Position numbers and translations under genes: made by a program
Notes under the pieces: model-generated
What the model was told of the DNA's origin: nothing
Database searches by the model: none
The model's input: the letters and a program-made list of their open reading frames with translations, nothing else
Shown: positions 1 to 9,164 of the stretch, piece after piece
Position numbering within the stretch: position 1 is the stretch's first letter
How the letters are laid out: each line of letters starts with the position of its first letter
Source of the DNA: Aquabacter sp965279295
GTDB lineage: Bacteria; Pseudomonadota; Alphaproteobacteria; Rhizobiales; Xanthobacteraceae
Length of the DNA stretch: 64,000 nucleotides
Direction: 5' to 3' (one strand)
Assembly (NCBI GenBank): GCA_965279295.1
Contig: CBDIHQ010000009.1

Positions 1-97
1 AGAGTGTGAAGGCGTATTCATCCGCCGCTCACCTGATTCCGGCTATACGAATGGGTAGATGCAATTTTGTCACGGAAGTCAGCGCTTTCGAGGCGCT

Positions 98-1264
98 CTA
101 TCCGTGCAGCGCGGCCAATTCGCCCCTTAGGCGCGACATGACGCCGGCCCAATCGCCAAGGCTTGGCTGACGGAACAGCCGCAAACTCGGGTACCAGGGC
201 GAATCGTCCCGGCCGAGCAGCCAGCGCCAGTCGGGAACCAGCGGCAGCAGAACCCACGCCGGGCGGCCCAGCGCGCCCGCCAGATGGACCGGTGAGGAAT
301 CCACCGAGATCAGCAAATCGGCCACGGTGAGGATGGCCGCCGTGTCCTCGAAATCCCGGATGGTCTCATCGAGCGCCTTGATCCGCATGCCCTCGGGCGG
401 GCTATCGGCCTCGGCGGCGCTCGGTCCCTTCTGCACCGCCAGAAAGGTGCCCTCGAAGCCATCGGCCAGCGGGGCGAAATCATTCAGGCGCATGGAGCGG
501 TTGGCGTCATTGGTGTGCGTGGGGCTTCCCGCCCACACCAAGGCCACCCAAGGCCGGGGCAGATCGGCAAGCTTGCGCCGCCACGTCTTCACCCGCGCGG
601 GGTCGGCGGTGAGGTAAGGCATCGGCCCCGGTAGGTCGTCCAGGGTCAGGCCCATCACCATGGGCAGCGACATGAGTTCGCAAAAGCTGTCGAACGCCGG
701 GGGCAGGGTGCCGCGTTCCAGAATGGTGTCGAAGCCGCCCATCCGCTTTGCTAGGGAAAACAGCGGCGGCGTCACCTCCAGCACCAGATTGGCGCCGCTG
801 CGTGCCTTCGCCTGCCGCGCCAGACGCATGAATTGCAGCGTGTCGCCGAAACCCTGCTCGTCGTGGATCAGCAGGGTTTTTCCCGGCATCGGCGCGCCGT
901 TCCAGCGCGGGCGCTGCACCTTGCGCTCGATGCGCGTGGTGTGGGGCATGGAGTAGCGCCACTGGTATTCCCGCCAGCCGCGCTGGAAGTCGCCGAGCAG
1001 CAGCAGGCTCTCCGAGAGGTCGAAGCGCCCGGTGAGATCGCCGGGCAGGGCCTCCACCAGCTTGGCCTGGATGTCCCGCGCCTCGGCGATGCGCCCCTGG
1101 GCGCGAACCGCGCGGGCCAGCAGCCGCCACGTCTGCGCCGGCCCGACACCGGCGGCGATGCGCGCCGCGAGAATGCGTTCCGCCTCGCCGAAGCGGTTCT
1201 GCGCCATCAAGGCCACCGCCTGCTGTTCGGCGGCGTTTCCGGCGTTCATCGCGCCGCCACTCAT
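98..1264 (-). CDS. TPR protein with glycosyltransferase-like C-terminal domain
   Basis: 388 residues. The first 110 or so residues are helical TPR-type repeats (AERILAARIAAG, AEARDIQAKLVEALPGD). From about residue 130 there is a GT9/GT41-like domain whose end carries the motif SVDSSPVHLAGALG, typical of TPR-linked glycosyltransferases in Alphaproteobacteria. It probably transfers a sugar to a protein or surface glycan in the cytoplasm; acceptor and donor are unknown. Its ATG overlaps the TGA of the upstream TPR-sulfotransferase gene (ATGA), so the two are probably translationally coupled. A second ATG five codons in is possible. Family assignment is fairly sure, enzymatic activity is inferred. 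Confidence 0.75.
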   Translation of the reverse strand: MSGGAMNAGNAAEQQAVALMAQNRFGEAERILAARIAAGVGPAQTWRLLARAVRAQGRIAEARDIQAKLVEALPGDLTGRFDLSESLLLLGDFQRGWREYQWRYSMPHTTRIERKVQRPRWNGAPMPGKTLLIHDEQGFGDTLQFMRLARQAKARSGANLVLEVTPPLFSLAKRMGGFDTILERGTLPPAFDSFCELMSLPMVMGLTLDDLPGPMPYLTADPARVKTWRRKLADLPRPWVALVWAGSPTHTNDANRSMRLNDFAPLADGFEGTFLAVQKGPSAAEADSPPEGMRIKALDETIRDFEDTAAILTVADLLISVDSSPVHLAGALGRPAWVLLPLVPDWRWLLGRDDSPWYPSLRLFRQPSLGDWAGVMSRLRGELAALHG

Positions 1265-3357
1265 TGGGGCTGGCCGAGCGCGTCGAGGAGGGGCTGGAGG
1301 TGGGCGGCATACGCCTTCCAGCGCCCGGCGGAGGTCTTGTAGATCGGCTGGCGCACCTGCGTCATGCTCGCGGTGCGCACCGGGCGGTTGGTTTCATGGA
1401 AGGCGAGGCACCGGTCGTCCCACGGCAGGCCGAGCGCCTCCAGAAGGCGGCGGGACTGCCCTTCCTGGTCCGCCACCATCTCCTGATAGTCCACCTCGAT
1501 GAAGTGGCTCGCGGGCAGCACGGCCCGCCAATGATCCATCAGGGCTTCGTAGTGGCGATAGAACTGCCCGAGTTCCGTAAGGTCATAGGTGAAGCGTTGC
1601 TCGGCGGCGAACAGCTTGGTGTAGCAGGACAGGCAGGTGTCGACCGGATCGCGCCGTGTATGGATGATGCGGGCATTGGGCAGGATCGCGTGGATCAGGC
1701 CGGCGTGGAGGAAATTGGCGGGCATCTTGTCCACGACGTGCCGACGTCCCAGGGAGAGCGGGGTGATGCGGTCCATATAGGCCGAGCCCAATGCCGCGAT
1801 CTGCCCGGAATCCAGTGTCTCGGCGGTCTTGGGGTAGGCGCCGGTGGCGGACGCCAGGGATTCCATGAAGGGCAGTTCCCCCGCCCCGTGGACCGCCGGA
1901 TGGGACGCCAGGATCTGCTCGATCAAGGTTGTCCCGGAACGGGGCATCCCCAGGATGAAGATCGGCATGTCGGAGGCATGGCCTGCGCCGGCGAACTTCT
2001 GAAGCAGGGCAGGCGAGAAGGTTTCGGAAATCCCCCGCATCCAGGTTCCGGTCTCCGCGCCATTATAGCTGAAGGTGGAGCGTTTCCTGCGGTTTCCCGC
2101 ATCGAGATGGGTGAAGGCAAGGTCGCCGTCTCCCGCATCCATATAGGCTTTGCCCAGGGCGAAATGGATCGCGATGCGGTCATTGATCGGCTGGCGCCCC
2201 TCTGGACCCAGCAGCGCTTCCATCTGCGCGATGTCCGGGTCGCCCTTTGAGAAACGCTTGAGTTCCGTGCGGTTGGCCCAGGCCGATATGTTGCGTGGAT
2301 TTTCCTGGAGCAGCGCATCGAATAGCTCAAGCGCCTGCTGCTTGGCCCCAAGCTCCATGTGCAGGGACGCCTTGTTGGCGATGGCGCTCTCGCGCGCCCG
2401 GCCGGGGATGGTGGCGGCCTTGTCAAAGGCGGCGATCGCCTCGTCGTGGCGGTTGGCCGCCTGAAGCATCTCGCCAAGCACATTGTGGGTATCGGAGCTT
2501 TGCGGCGCGCTCGCCACCGCCCGCCGCGCCGCCTCCAGCGCCGCTTCCATCCGGTCCACGCGCTTAAGCAGGCGAGCCTGTGCCACCAGCGCACCGAAAT
2601 GGGCCGGGGCGAAGGAGAGCAGCGCATCGAGCCAGCGCAGCGCATCGGCATAGCGCAGCCGGGACAGTTCGACGCCGGCCAGATTGATATAGGCGTCGGG
2701 AAGCCGGGGGTTGAATTCGATGGCGCGGCGCGCCGCCTCTGCGGCTTCGTCCAACTGCCCGAGTTCGTTCAGCAGGAAGGCGATGTTGCTTTCCGCTTCG
2801 GCATAGCCGGGGCGGATCGCCAGGGCGCGCGCATAGTGAAGCCGCGCCTTTTCCAGTTCGCCAAGGCGATTGTAGGTGTTGGCGAGATTGTTGTGTGCCT
2901 CTGCGCTGTCCGGCTGCAAGCGCACCACCCGCTCCAGGCAGGTGACGCTTTCCTCGAACTTTCCGGCCTCTTGCAGCACGATGCCGAGGTTGTTCCAGGC
3001 CGAAACCAGCGTGGGTTCGAGCGCGGTCGCGCGCCGTCCCGCCTCCTCGGCCTCCGCCAGCAGACCCTGCTGCCGGCACATTTCCGCGAGGTTGCTGAAA
3101 TAGAGCGCCGGCGCCCGTGGCGAGAGGCAGGCCTGGCGCAGATGTTGGATCGCCAGCCCGTGATTCCCGAAGGCGTGGGCCATCAGGCCCAGGATATGCA
3201 GCGCATCCGGCTGGCCCGGCCACGCGGCGAGCACACGCTGGCAGAGAAGCTCGGCCTGTTCGGCCTGCCCGGCGTTCCAATGCTCATTGGCGCGCTGGAG
3301 CGCCTGCTGGATGGTGAGACTCTGGGGTTGCGCGACAGGAACGGGTTTGCGGGTCAT
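1261..3357 (-). CDS. TPR-repeat sulfotransferase family protein
   Basis: 698 residues from the chosen ATG (MTRKPVPV). A longer in-frame start exists 23 codons upstream but gives an unlikely N-terminus. Residues 1-400 are tandem TPR units (AWNNLGIVLQEAGKFEES, AHNNLANTYNRLGELEKA). From about residue 460 there is a sulfotransferase domain with the PAPS 5'-phosphosulfate loop PRSGTTLIEQ near residue 470 and a later HTRRDPVDTCLS segment typical of the 3'-phosphate-binding region. It likely transfers sulfate from PAPS to a glycan or protein recognised by the TPR solenoid. It is first gene of a two-gene unit with the glycosyltransferase-like gene. Confidence 0.8.
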   Translation of the reverse strand: MTRKPVPVAQPQSLTIQQALQRANEHWNAGQAEQAELLCQRVLAAWPGQPDALHILGLMAHAFGNHGLAIQHLRQACLSPRAPALYFSNLAEMCRQQGLLAEAEEAGRRATALEPTLVSAWNNLGIVLQEAGKFEESVTCLERVVRLQPDSAEAHNNLANTYNRLGELEKARLHYARALAIRPGYAEAESNIAFLLNELGQLDEAAEAARRAIEFNPRLPDAYINLAGVELSRLRYADALRWLDALLSFAPAHFGALVAQARLLKRVDRMEAALEAARRAVASAPQSSDTHNVLGEMLQAANRHDEAIAAFDKAATIPGRARESAIANKASLHMELGAKQQALELFDALLQENPRNISAWANRTELKRFSKGDPDIAQMEALLGPEGRQPINDRIAIHFALGKAYMDAGDGDLAFTHLDAGNRRKRSTFSYNGAETGTWMRGISETFSPALLQKFAGAGHASDMPIFILGMPRSGTTLIEQILASHPAVHGAGELPFMESLASATGAYPKTAETLDSGQIAALGSAYMDRITPLSLGRRHVVDKMPANFLHAGLIHAILPNARIIHTRRDPVDTCLSCYTKLFAAEQRFTYDLTELGQFYRHYEALMDHWRAVLPASHFIEVDYQEMVADQEGQSRRLLEALGLPWDDRCLAFHETNRPVRTASMTQVRQPIYKTSAGRWKAYAAHLQPLLDALGQPQ

Positions 3358-3615
3358 AAGCACCAACAGACAAGGCCAGGAGGTCGAGATAGGCACAGCG
3401 GCGCCCGGAAGAGACACCCGGCGCACGGTCTTTGCGTCCCGGTCTCATCTCCCGTCACCTGCATTTTCCTATACCCCATCTCGCAGGTTTTTAAGGGGCC
3501 TTTTGTCGGCCTGCGATTCCGAAGCCGCCTGCGGCCGGCCTGCTCTCCAGAACTTGTTTGTCGCTCCGCGCCGGTCCGTGGCATGACCCACGCGGCAATT
3601 GACGAGGAGACCGCC

Positions 3616-4512
3616 ATGGACGCCCCACACACCACCCGTTCTCCCAACCCCGCGCTTCAGGGCCTCGATGGGCTCGCGCGCGAGCCTTTCACCCGCCGTA
3701 TCTTCGTCATGTCGAGCCTGATCACGGGCTTCACGCTGGCGACCGACGTGGTCCACGCCCAGGCCATCCGCACCGACGACACCGCCCTCGTGGCGGGCGA
3801 CGTGCAGATCCCCACCGCCGACGGCAACATGCCCGGCTATCGCGCCATGCCACAGGGCAACGGCCCGTTCCCGGTGGTGCTGGTGGTGGAGGAAATCTTC
3901 GGCGTCCACGAATACATCAAGGACATCTGCCGCCGCCTCGCCAAGGACGGCTATTGCGCGGTGGCGCCCGAGCTTTATGCGCGCCAGGGCGACCTCTCCA
4001 AGATGACCGACGCCAGCCAGATCGTGCGCGACGTGATCTCGAAGGCCCCCGACGCGCAGGTCATGTCCGACCTCGACGCGACGGCGGCCTGGGCGGTGAA
4101 AAGCTCCAAGGGCGACCAGAACCGCCTCGGCGTCGTCGGCTTCTGTCGTGGCGGCCGGGCGGTGTGGCTTTATTCCGCCCACAATCCCAAGCTCAAGGCA
4201 GGCGTGGCATTCTACGGCCCGCTGGGCGGCCAGCGCACCGATATCCAGCCGAAGACCGCCTCGGACGTGGCGGCGGACGTCAAGGTCCCGGTGCTCGGCC
4301 TCTACGGCGCCAAGGACACCGGCATCCCCGTGGCGGACGTGGAAAAGCAGCGCGACGCCGCGCGTGCCGCCGGCAAGAACGTGGAGATCGTGATCTATCC
4401 CGAAGCCGGGCACGGTTTCCACGCCGATTACCGGCCGAGCTACAACAAGGCGGCGGCCGATGACGCCTGGGCGCGCATGCTTGCCTGGTTCAAGCAGAAC
4501 GGCGTGAGCTGA
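3616..4512 (+). CDS. dienelactone hydrolase family protein, Tat-exported
   Basis: 298 residues. The start is fixed by GAGGAG eight bases before the ATG. Residues 24-50 form a twin-arginine-like leader (TRRIFVMSSLITGF, then VVHAQA), so export to the periplasm is predicted. The alpha/beta hydrolase domain carries the family catalytic triad: Cys177 in GFCRGG, Asp234 in GAKDTG and His266 in GHGFHADY. Dienelactone hydrolases open lactones such as 4-carboxymethylenebutenolide, but exported paralogues often have other or unknown ester substrates. No aromatic-degradation genes adjoin it. A sugar dehydrogenase gene follows on the same strand after about 70 bases. Confidence 0.85.
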   Translation: MDAPHTTRSPNPALQGLDGLAREPFTRRIFVMSSLITGFTLATDVVHAQAIRTDDTALVAGDVQIPTADGNMPGYRAMPQGNGPFPVVLVVEEIFGVHEYIKDICRRLAKDGYCAVAPELYARQGDLSKMTDASQIVRDVISKAPDAQVMSDLDATAAWAVKSSKGDQNRLGVVGFCRGGRAVWLYSAHNPKLKAGVAFYGPLGGQRTDIQPKTASDVAADVKVPVLGLYGAKDTGIPVADVEKQRDAARAAGKNVEIVIYPEAGHGFHADYRPSYNKAAADDAWARMLAWFKQNGVS

Positions 4513-4582
4513 GCGGTATAACTCTGCCCGGCGGCGCTGCGGCCGGGCAGGCGCGTTTCCATACAATACGGCGGGAGGGACC

Positions 4583-5728
4583 ATGGCTCGTCGCACCTGG
4601 ATCGTAGCGTGGGCGGCGCTCGCCGTGGCACTGCTGATCCATGCCTCCGCGCACGCCGACAGCATCAATGCCGGCGGCCGCAGCATCAGCCCCAATCGCC
4701 CCTTCGCGACGCAGGCTGTGGCGGAGTTCAATACCCCCTGGGCCCTCGCATTCCTTCCCGATGGGCGCATGCTGGTCACGGAGAAGCCGGGCCGCATGTT
4801 CCTGGTCACGCAGGAGGGTGTGAAGACGCCGATCGGCAATGTTCCGGCGGTTGCGGCGCAAGGCCAGAACGGCCTGCTCGACATCGCGGTCGCCCCGAAT
4901 TTCGCGGCCAGTTCGACGCTCTATTTCACCTATACCGAGCCGGGCGAGACAGGCAGCCGGCTCGTGCTCGCCCGTGCGCGGCTCGACCTCTCCGGCGGCG
5001 CGGCGAAGCTGTCCGATCCGGCGGTGATCTGGCGCCAGAGCCCCGCGGGCGGCGGCGGCCAGCCCGGCGGCATCATCGCCTTCGATCCACAGGGCACCCA
5101 TCTGTTCCTGACGGTCGGCGACCGCATGGTGCCGGGCAGCGCGCAGGACCCGAAGCAGGCGCGCGGCAAGCTGCTGCGGCTCAATCTCGATGGCTCGACC
5201 CCGCCCGATAATCCCAATGCGAGGGCGGGCGGTGTCCCGGCCCAGACCTGGAGCACGGGGCATCGCAACCCCTATGGCCTCGCCTTCGCGCCCGACGGCA
5301 AGCTCTGGCTCCACGAGATGGGTCCGCGCGGCGGCGATGAACTCAACCTCATCGCGCCTGGAGTGGACTACGGCTGGCCCCTCGTCTCCAACGGCGACAA
5401 TTACGACGGCACGCCGATCCCGCGCCACGCCACCCGGCCTGAATTTGCCGCGCCCGCGCTCTATTGGACCCCGGTGATCGCCCCCGCCGGTCTCGCCTTC
5501 TACGAGGGCGCGATGTTCCCGCAATGGCGCGGCTCGGCCCTGATCGGCGGCCTGCGGGTGCAGGCCCTGGTGCGTGTCAGCTTTTCGCCGGACGGCCAGC
5601 CCGACGAGGCCGACCGCTGGGACATGGGCGCCCGCATCCGCGACGTGGCGGTCGCCGCCGATGGCGCCGTCTGGCTCATCGAGGATGCAAACCCCGGCCG
5701 CCTGGTTCGGCTGACCCCGGCACGCTGA
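4583..5728 (+). CDS. PQQ-dependent sugar dehydrogenase (soluble GDH/Asd-like)
   Basis: 381 residues with an N-terminal signal peptide (hydrophobic WIVAWAALAVALLIHASAHA), so periplasmic. The six-bladed beta-propeller family of soluble PQQ glucose/aldose sugar dehydrogenases is indicated by TPWALAFLPDGRMLVTEKPG near the start, GQNGLLDIAVAP, HRNPYGLAFAPDGKLWLHEMGPRGGDELN and YGWPLVSNGDNY. The enzyme would oxidise aldoses to lactones and pass electrons to the respiratory chain. GGGAGGG lies just upstream of the ATG. No pqq biosynthesis genes are in the window. Confidence 0.85.
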   Translation: MARRTWIVAWAALAVALLIHASAHADSINAGGRSISPNRPFATQAVAEFNTPWALAFLPDGRMLVTEKPGRMFLVTQEGVKTPIGNVPAVAAQGQNGLLDIAVAPNFAASSTLYFTYTEPGETGSRLVLARARLDLSGGAAKLSDPAVIWRQSPAGGGGQPGGIIAFDPQGTHLFLTVGDRMVPGSAQDPKQARGKLLRLNLDGSTPPDNPNARAGGVPAQTWSTGHRNPYGLAFAPDGKLWLHEMGPRGGDELNLIAPGVDYGWPLVSNGDNYDGTPIPRHATRPEFAAPALYWTPVIAPAGLAFYEGAMFPQWRGSALIGGLRVQALVRVSFSPDGQPDEADRWDMGARIRDVAVAADGAVWLIEDANPGRLVRLTPAR

Positions 5729-5733
5729 GGGCA

Positions 5734-5764
5734 CACGACGCCACCTGACCCCGGCGGCGTCGTG
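5734..5764. terminator. hairpin between convergent genes
   Basis: CACGACGCC at 5734-5742 pairs with GGCGTCGTG at 5756-5764 across a 13-base loop. It lies between the converging sugar dehydrogenase and LVIVD genes. There is no T-run, so a terminator role is only plausible. Confidence 0.4.
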
Positions 5765-5773
5765 ATGGGGGTG

Positions 5774-6895
5774 TCAGATGCGCTCGATGATGGTGAAGCC
5801 GCGCTGGCGGTCGGTCAGATAGACCAGCCCGCGCGTGTCGATCGTCACATCGTTGCTCTGAACCCGCTCCGCGCCCGTAGGCACGTCCGGGACGAAATAG
5901 GCAGCCTCGCGCAAGGCATGCGGGTTTGAGATGTCCACCACCCGCACCCCATGGGCGAACCATGCCACGGGAATTTCCGTGCCGGTGATGATCTCGCATG
6001 GCTGATGGCAGGCGGTGGCCAGCGGCTGGGGACCATCCTCTATGCCCTCCACCTGGAAGCTGCCGACCGGCATCGGCGCGCGCTCGTCGGTAATGTCGAC
6101 CATCCAGAGGAAGGCGGGGACGCCGTCGAGCGGGCGATACACGTCCTCGTCCGCCACCACCATGTAGCGCCGGCCCCGGATATCGAAGGGCACGGGAAGC
6201 GCCGTGTGGGTCGGGCAATGGAAAGGCGGCGACCAGTCCAGGCCGGAAATGCGCTGCGGCTTGGTGAGGTCATCGATATCAAGAATATGAAAGCCGGCCT
6301 GCCAGTAGCTGGTGTAGAGGCGATTGCCCATCCGCAGCGGATGATGGCAGCGGTGGGCGGTGCGATCCCAATTGGGAGTTTCGCCACCGGCGGTCCACTG
6401 GCCCGGCATCCACCAGCGGCTGACTTCGACGGGCTTTGAGGGGTTTTCGAGGTCGAGGATGATTACGAAGTGGCCGAGATACCCGTCCGCGGTTGAGGAA
6501 AGATAGGCATATCGTTCGTCCAGATCGAACCTGTGAACGCCTTGCCCGCCGGTTTCCCACCGGCTCAGCAGGCGCGGCGCGGCGGGGTTGGAGATGTCGT
6601 AGATGCAGACGCCGCCCTTGAAGTCGGGAGAGGGCAGGCTCTTGTCGTTGTTGTTGATCTCTTGGTTGATGACCATGATGTCGCCGGCCACCCGCACCTT
6701 GTGGGAATGGGTGCCGGGCGTCATCGGCAGTTCGGCGAGAAGCTTGGGGTTCTTCGGGTCGCGCACATCGACGATCGACGTGCCGTGCGGCGCGCGCATA
6801 TGGCCGACATAGGCGATGCCGTCACGCACGACGATTTGGCCGCCCCCCGCGCAATCGAAATAACCCGCCTGCTTCATGCCAAGGGACTTCGCCAT
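5774..6895 (-). CDS. LVIVD repeat-containing protein
   Basis: 373 residues from the ATG preceded by AAAAGGAT. An in-frame ATG at 6943 has no ribosome-binding site. The chain is a series of beta-propeller-like LVIVD units (GTSIVDVRDPKNPKLLAELP, GVCIYDISNPAAPRLLSRWE, VRVVDISNPHALREAAYF). There is no signal peptide, so it is probably cytoplasmic. Members of this family have no settled biochemical function. The gene lies 67 bases downstream of the Bug-type binding protein gene on the same strand and is probably co-transcribed with it. Confidence 0.75.
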   Translation of the reverse strand: MAKSLGMKQAGYFDCAGGGQIVVRDGIAYVGHMRAPHGTSIVDVRDPKNPKLLAELPMTPGTHSHKVRVAGDIMVINQEINNNDKSLPSPDFKGGVCIYDISNPAAPRLLSRWETGGQGVHRFDLDERYAYLSSTADGYLGHFVIILDLENPSKPVEVSRWWMPGQWTAGGETPNWDRTAHRCHHPLRMGNRLYTSYWQAGFHILDIDDLTKPQRISGLDWSPPFHCPTHTALPVPFDIRGRRYMVVADEDVYRPLDGVPAFLWMVDITDERAPMPVGSFQVEGIEDGPQPLATACHQPCEIITGTEIPVAWFAHGVRVVDISNPHALREAAYFVPDVPTGAERVQSNDVTIDTRGLVYLTDRQRGFTIIERI

Positions 6896-6962
6896 TGGTC
6901 TTATCCTTTTCTGATCCTGGGTACGCTGTGCTTGGGTCGTCATTGGTGCATCGGCGCCGGCT

Positions 6963-7922
6963 TCAGGGCTTGATCCCCGCCGCATTGATGACCTTGGCCC
7001 ATTTGTCGATCTCGGCCCGCACATAGACCGCAAACTCTTCCGGCGTGCTGCCGATGGCGTCGATCCCCTGGGTCGCGAACGCCGCGCGAACGTCATCGGA
7101 CTTGATGGCCTCGTTGGCGACGCGCGCGAGCCGGTCGATGATGGCCTTGGGTGTGCCAGAGGGGGCAAAAAGCCCGAACCACACGCCGGTGTCGAACCCC
7201 TTCAGGCCGAGTTCGTCCATGGTCGGAAGGTTGGGTGCCGCGCCGGCCCGCTTGAGCTGGGTCGAAGCCAGCGGGATCAGTTCACCCGATTTCTGCGTGA
7301 GCACGGTGGGGGCGGGAACGAACATCATGCTGGTGCGCCCGGCGATCAAATCCTGCATCGCCTGCGAACTGCCTTGATAGGGGACATGCACCAGCTTCAC
7401 GCCCGCCATCAGGCCGAACAGTTCGGCCGATAGGTTGGGCGATGTGCCATAGCCAGATGAAGCGTAGAGGATTTCATTGGGCCGGCTGCGCGCCTTGGCG
7501 ATCAGTTCGTCCAGGGTCTTAACCCCCAGCGAGGGGTGCACCATCAGGATGTTCGGCACTGTCGCCAGGAGCGCGATCGGGGTCAGATCCTTGACGAAAT
7601 CGAACCCCGCATTCGGCGCGAGCGTCACGTTGACCGTGGTCGCCGCCGACCCGAACAGCAAGGTGTAGCCGTCCGGTTGCGCATGGGCGACGAAGCCGGT
7701 GGCGATGTTGCCGCCAGCCCCGGTCCGGTTCTCGATGACGAACGTCTGGCCGAGCAATTGCCCCATCTTCTGGGCGACGATGCGCGCGGTCACGTCGGTC
7801 GAAGACCCGGCGCTGAGCCCCACGACCAGCTTCACGGTCCGGCTGGGATAGGCGTCCTGCGCCATCGCAGGCACGGCGAACAGACCCGTTATCAGGGAGA
7901 TGAAAACCGCTCTCCAGCGCAT
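6963..7922 (-). CDS. Bug-family (TctC-like) solute-binding protein
   Basis: 319 residues. The start is supported by GGAGG eight bases upstream. Signal peptide MRWRAVFISLITGLFAVPAMAQ, then the classic Bug mature N-terminus (YPSRTVKLVVGLSAGSSTD) and GGNIATGFVAHAQPDGYTLL. Bug proteins bind carboxylates in the periplasm for tripartite tricarboxylate transporters, but no tctA/tctB permease genes are near, so this is an orphan. It is divergent from a LysR gene across about 240 bases, which suggests control by that regulator. Confidence 0.88.
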   Translation of the reverse strand: MRWRAVFISLITGLFAVPAMAQDAYPSRTVKLVVGLSAGSSTDVTARIVAQKMGQLLGQTFVIENRTGAGGNIATGFVAHAQPDGYTLLFGSAATTVNVTLAPNAGFDFVKDLTPIALLATVPNILMVHPSLGVKTLDELIAKARSRPNEILYASSGYGTSPNLSAELFGLMAGVKLVHVPYQGSSQAMQDLIAGRTSMMFVPAPTVLTQKSGELIPLASTQLKRAGAAPNLPTMDELGLKGFDTGVWFGLFAPSGTPKAIIDRLARVANEAIKSDDVRAAFATQGIDAIGSTPEEFAVYVRAEIDKWAKVINAAGIKP

Positions 7923-8160
7923 AGGCGTTTCCTCCAGGTTGAGTGACGTTTCGGCGCGACACGAGGTGCCGCGCCGCCTGACGTCGGCCCTTCTTCGGGG
8001 CTTTGTTCTTGAAGGATGACCCGGCACGGTCCGCGTATCTCTCTCGAAGCCGATGGCTTCATCCGCGGGGCGCCGAAATTCCCCCTTCCTGAGCGAGTTA
8101 TGCCGTTGCAATCCATTAGCGATAGGTAGAGTTTTGTGATGGGGATATAAGGCATAGCTA

Positions 8161-9117
8161 ATGACTGACGGGGCGGGCTGGGAGTGGAAAATCGGCCGCA
8201 AGCTGCGGCTGCGCGATCTCCATGTTGTCTTCACCGTTGCCGAGTGCGGCAGTATGGCAAAGGCGGCCACCCAGCTTCATGTCACTCAATCCGCCGTTTC
8301 TCAGATCATCGCGGAGGTGGAGCAGGAGCTGGGTGCGCAATTGTTCGACCGAAGCCGGCGCGGGGTCCAGGCAACCGCCTACGGGGAGGTGCTGCTGAGG
8401 CGCGGGAGGGCGGCGTTCGACGAGCTTCGCCACGGCATCCAGGAGATCAATTATCTCAAGAGCGAAGGCACGGGCGAAATCCGCATCGGCTGCCCGGAAA
8501 CGCTCGCCGCATCGGTGCTTCCGTCCGCCATCGATCAGTTTTCCAGCCGATGGCCGGGCGTTACGTTCGAGGTCGAGACCTTCACCGGGGCGGCAGCGGC
8601 CACGAAGCTACGCGACCGCAGCATCGATCTTGTCTTCGCCCGGGGCGGTCCGGGTCTCAATGCGTTGGCCACATCCGACGACTTCAAGATCACGAAGCTG
8701 TTCGATGATCGACTGACCGTGGTCGCCGGCTCCCAAAGCCGCTGGGCTGGTCTTTCGCCTATCGACCTGCCGGATCTGGTCGAGGCATCATGGATCGTCC
8801 TGCCTTATGGGTGGGGTGAAGAGGCTGTGCCTGACGCCTTCCGGCTGCGGGGCCTTCCACCCCCGCGCATCGCTCTGAAGACGTTCTCCATTCACCTGCG
8901 CCTCCACCTGCTGGTGACGGGACGGTTCGTGAGCGCGCTTCCGGCGTCGGTGCTCCGCCTGCATCAGGCAAGTTTCGGGCTGAAGGAGCTGGGAATCGCG
9001 TTGCCGCAAACCCCCTATTCGGTCGCGATCGTCACCTTGAAGAACCGCACGCTGAACCCGGTGGTGGACCACTTCATTCGCTCCACCACCGAAATGCTCG
9101 CGCCGCGCGTCCTTTGA
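8161..9117 (+). CDS. LysR-family transcriptional regulator
   Basis: 318 residues. Residues 14-75 form the winged HTH (LRDLHVVFTVAECGSMAKAA, HVTQSAVSQIIAEVEQELGA), followed by the linker helix and a PBP2-type effector domain. A LYAR-like AAGG precedes the ATG. It is divergent from the Bug/LVIVD pair, so it most likely controls that pair in response to a carboxylate ligand. The ligand is unknown. Confidence 0.88.
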   Translation: MTDGAGWEWKIGRKLRLRDLHVVFTVAECGSMAKAATQLHVTQSAVSQIIAEVEQELGAQLFDRSRRGVQATAYGEVLLRRGRAAFDELRHGIQEINYLKSEGTGEIRIGCPETLAASVLPSAIDQFSSRWPGVTFEVETFTGAAAATKLRDRSIDLVFARGGPGLNALATSDDFKITKLFDDRLTVVAGSQSRWAGLSPIDLPDLVEASWIVLPYGWGEEAVPDAFRLRGLPPPRIALKTFSIHLRLHLLVTGRFVSALPASVLRLHQASFGLKELGIALPQTPYSVAIVTLKNRTLNPVVDHFIRSTTEMLAPRVL

Positions 9118-9164
9118 GAGGGCGCGAGGGCGTTTCGATCAGGCAGGCGAAATCGCACGAGTGG

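Noticed and set aside
3469..4884. A long minus-strand reading frame opposite the dienelactone hydrolase and sugar dehydrogenase genes
   Set aside because: It is antisense to two well-supported genes and has low-complexity His/Gly/Val content typical of GC-rich shadow frames.
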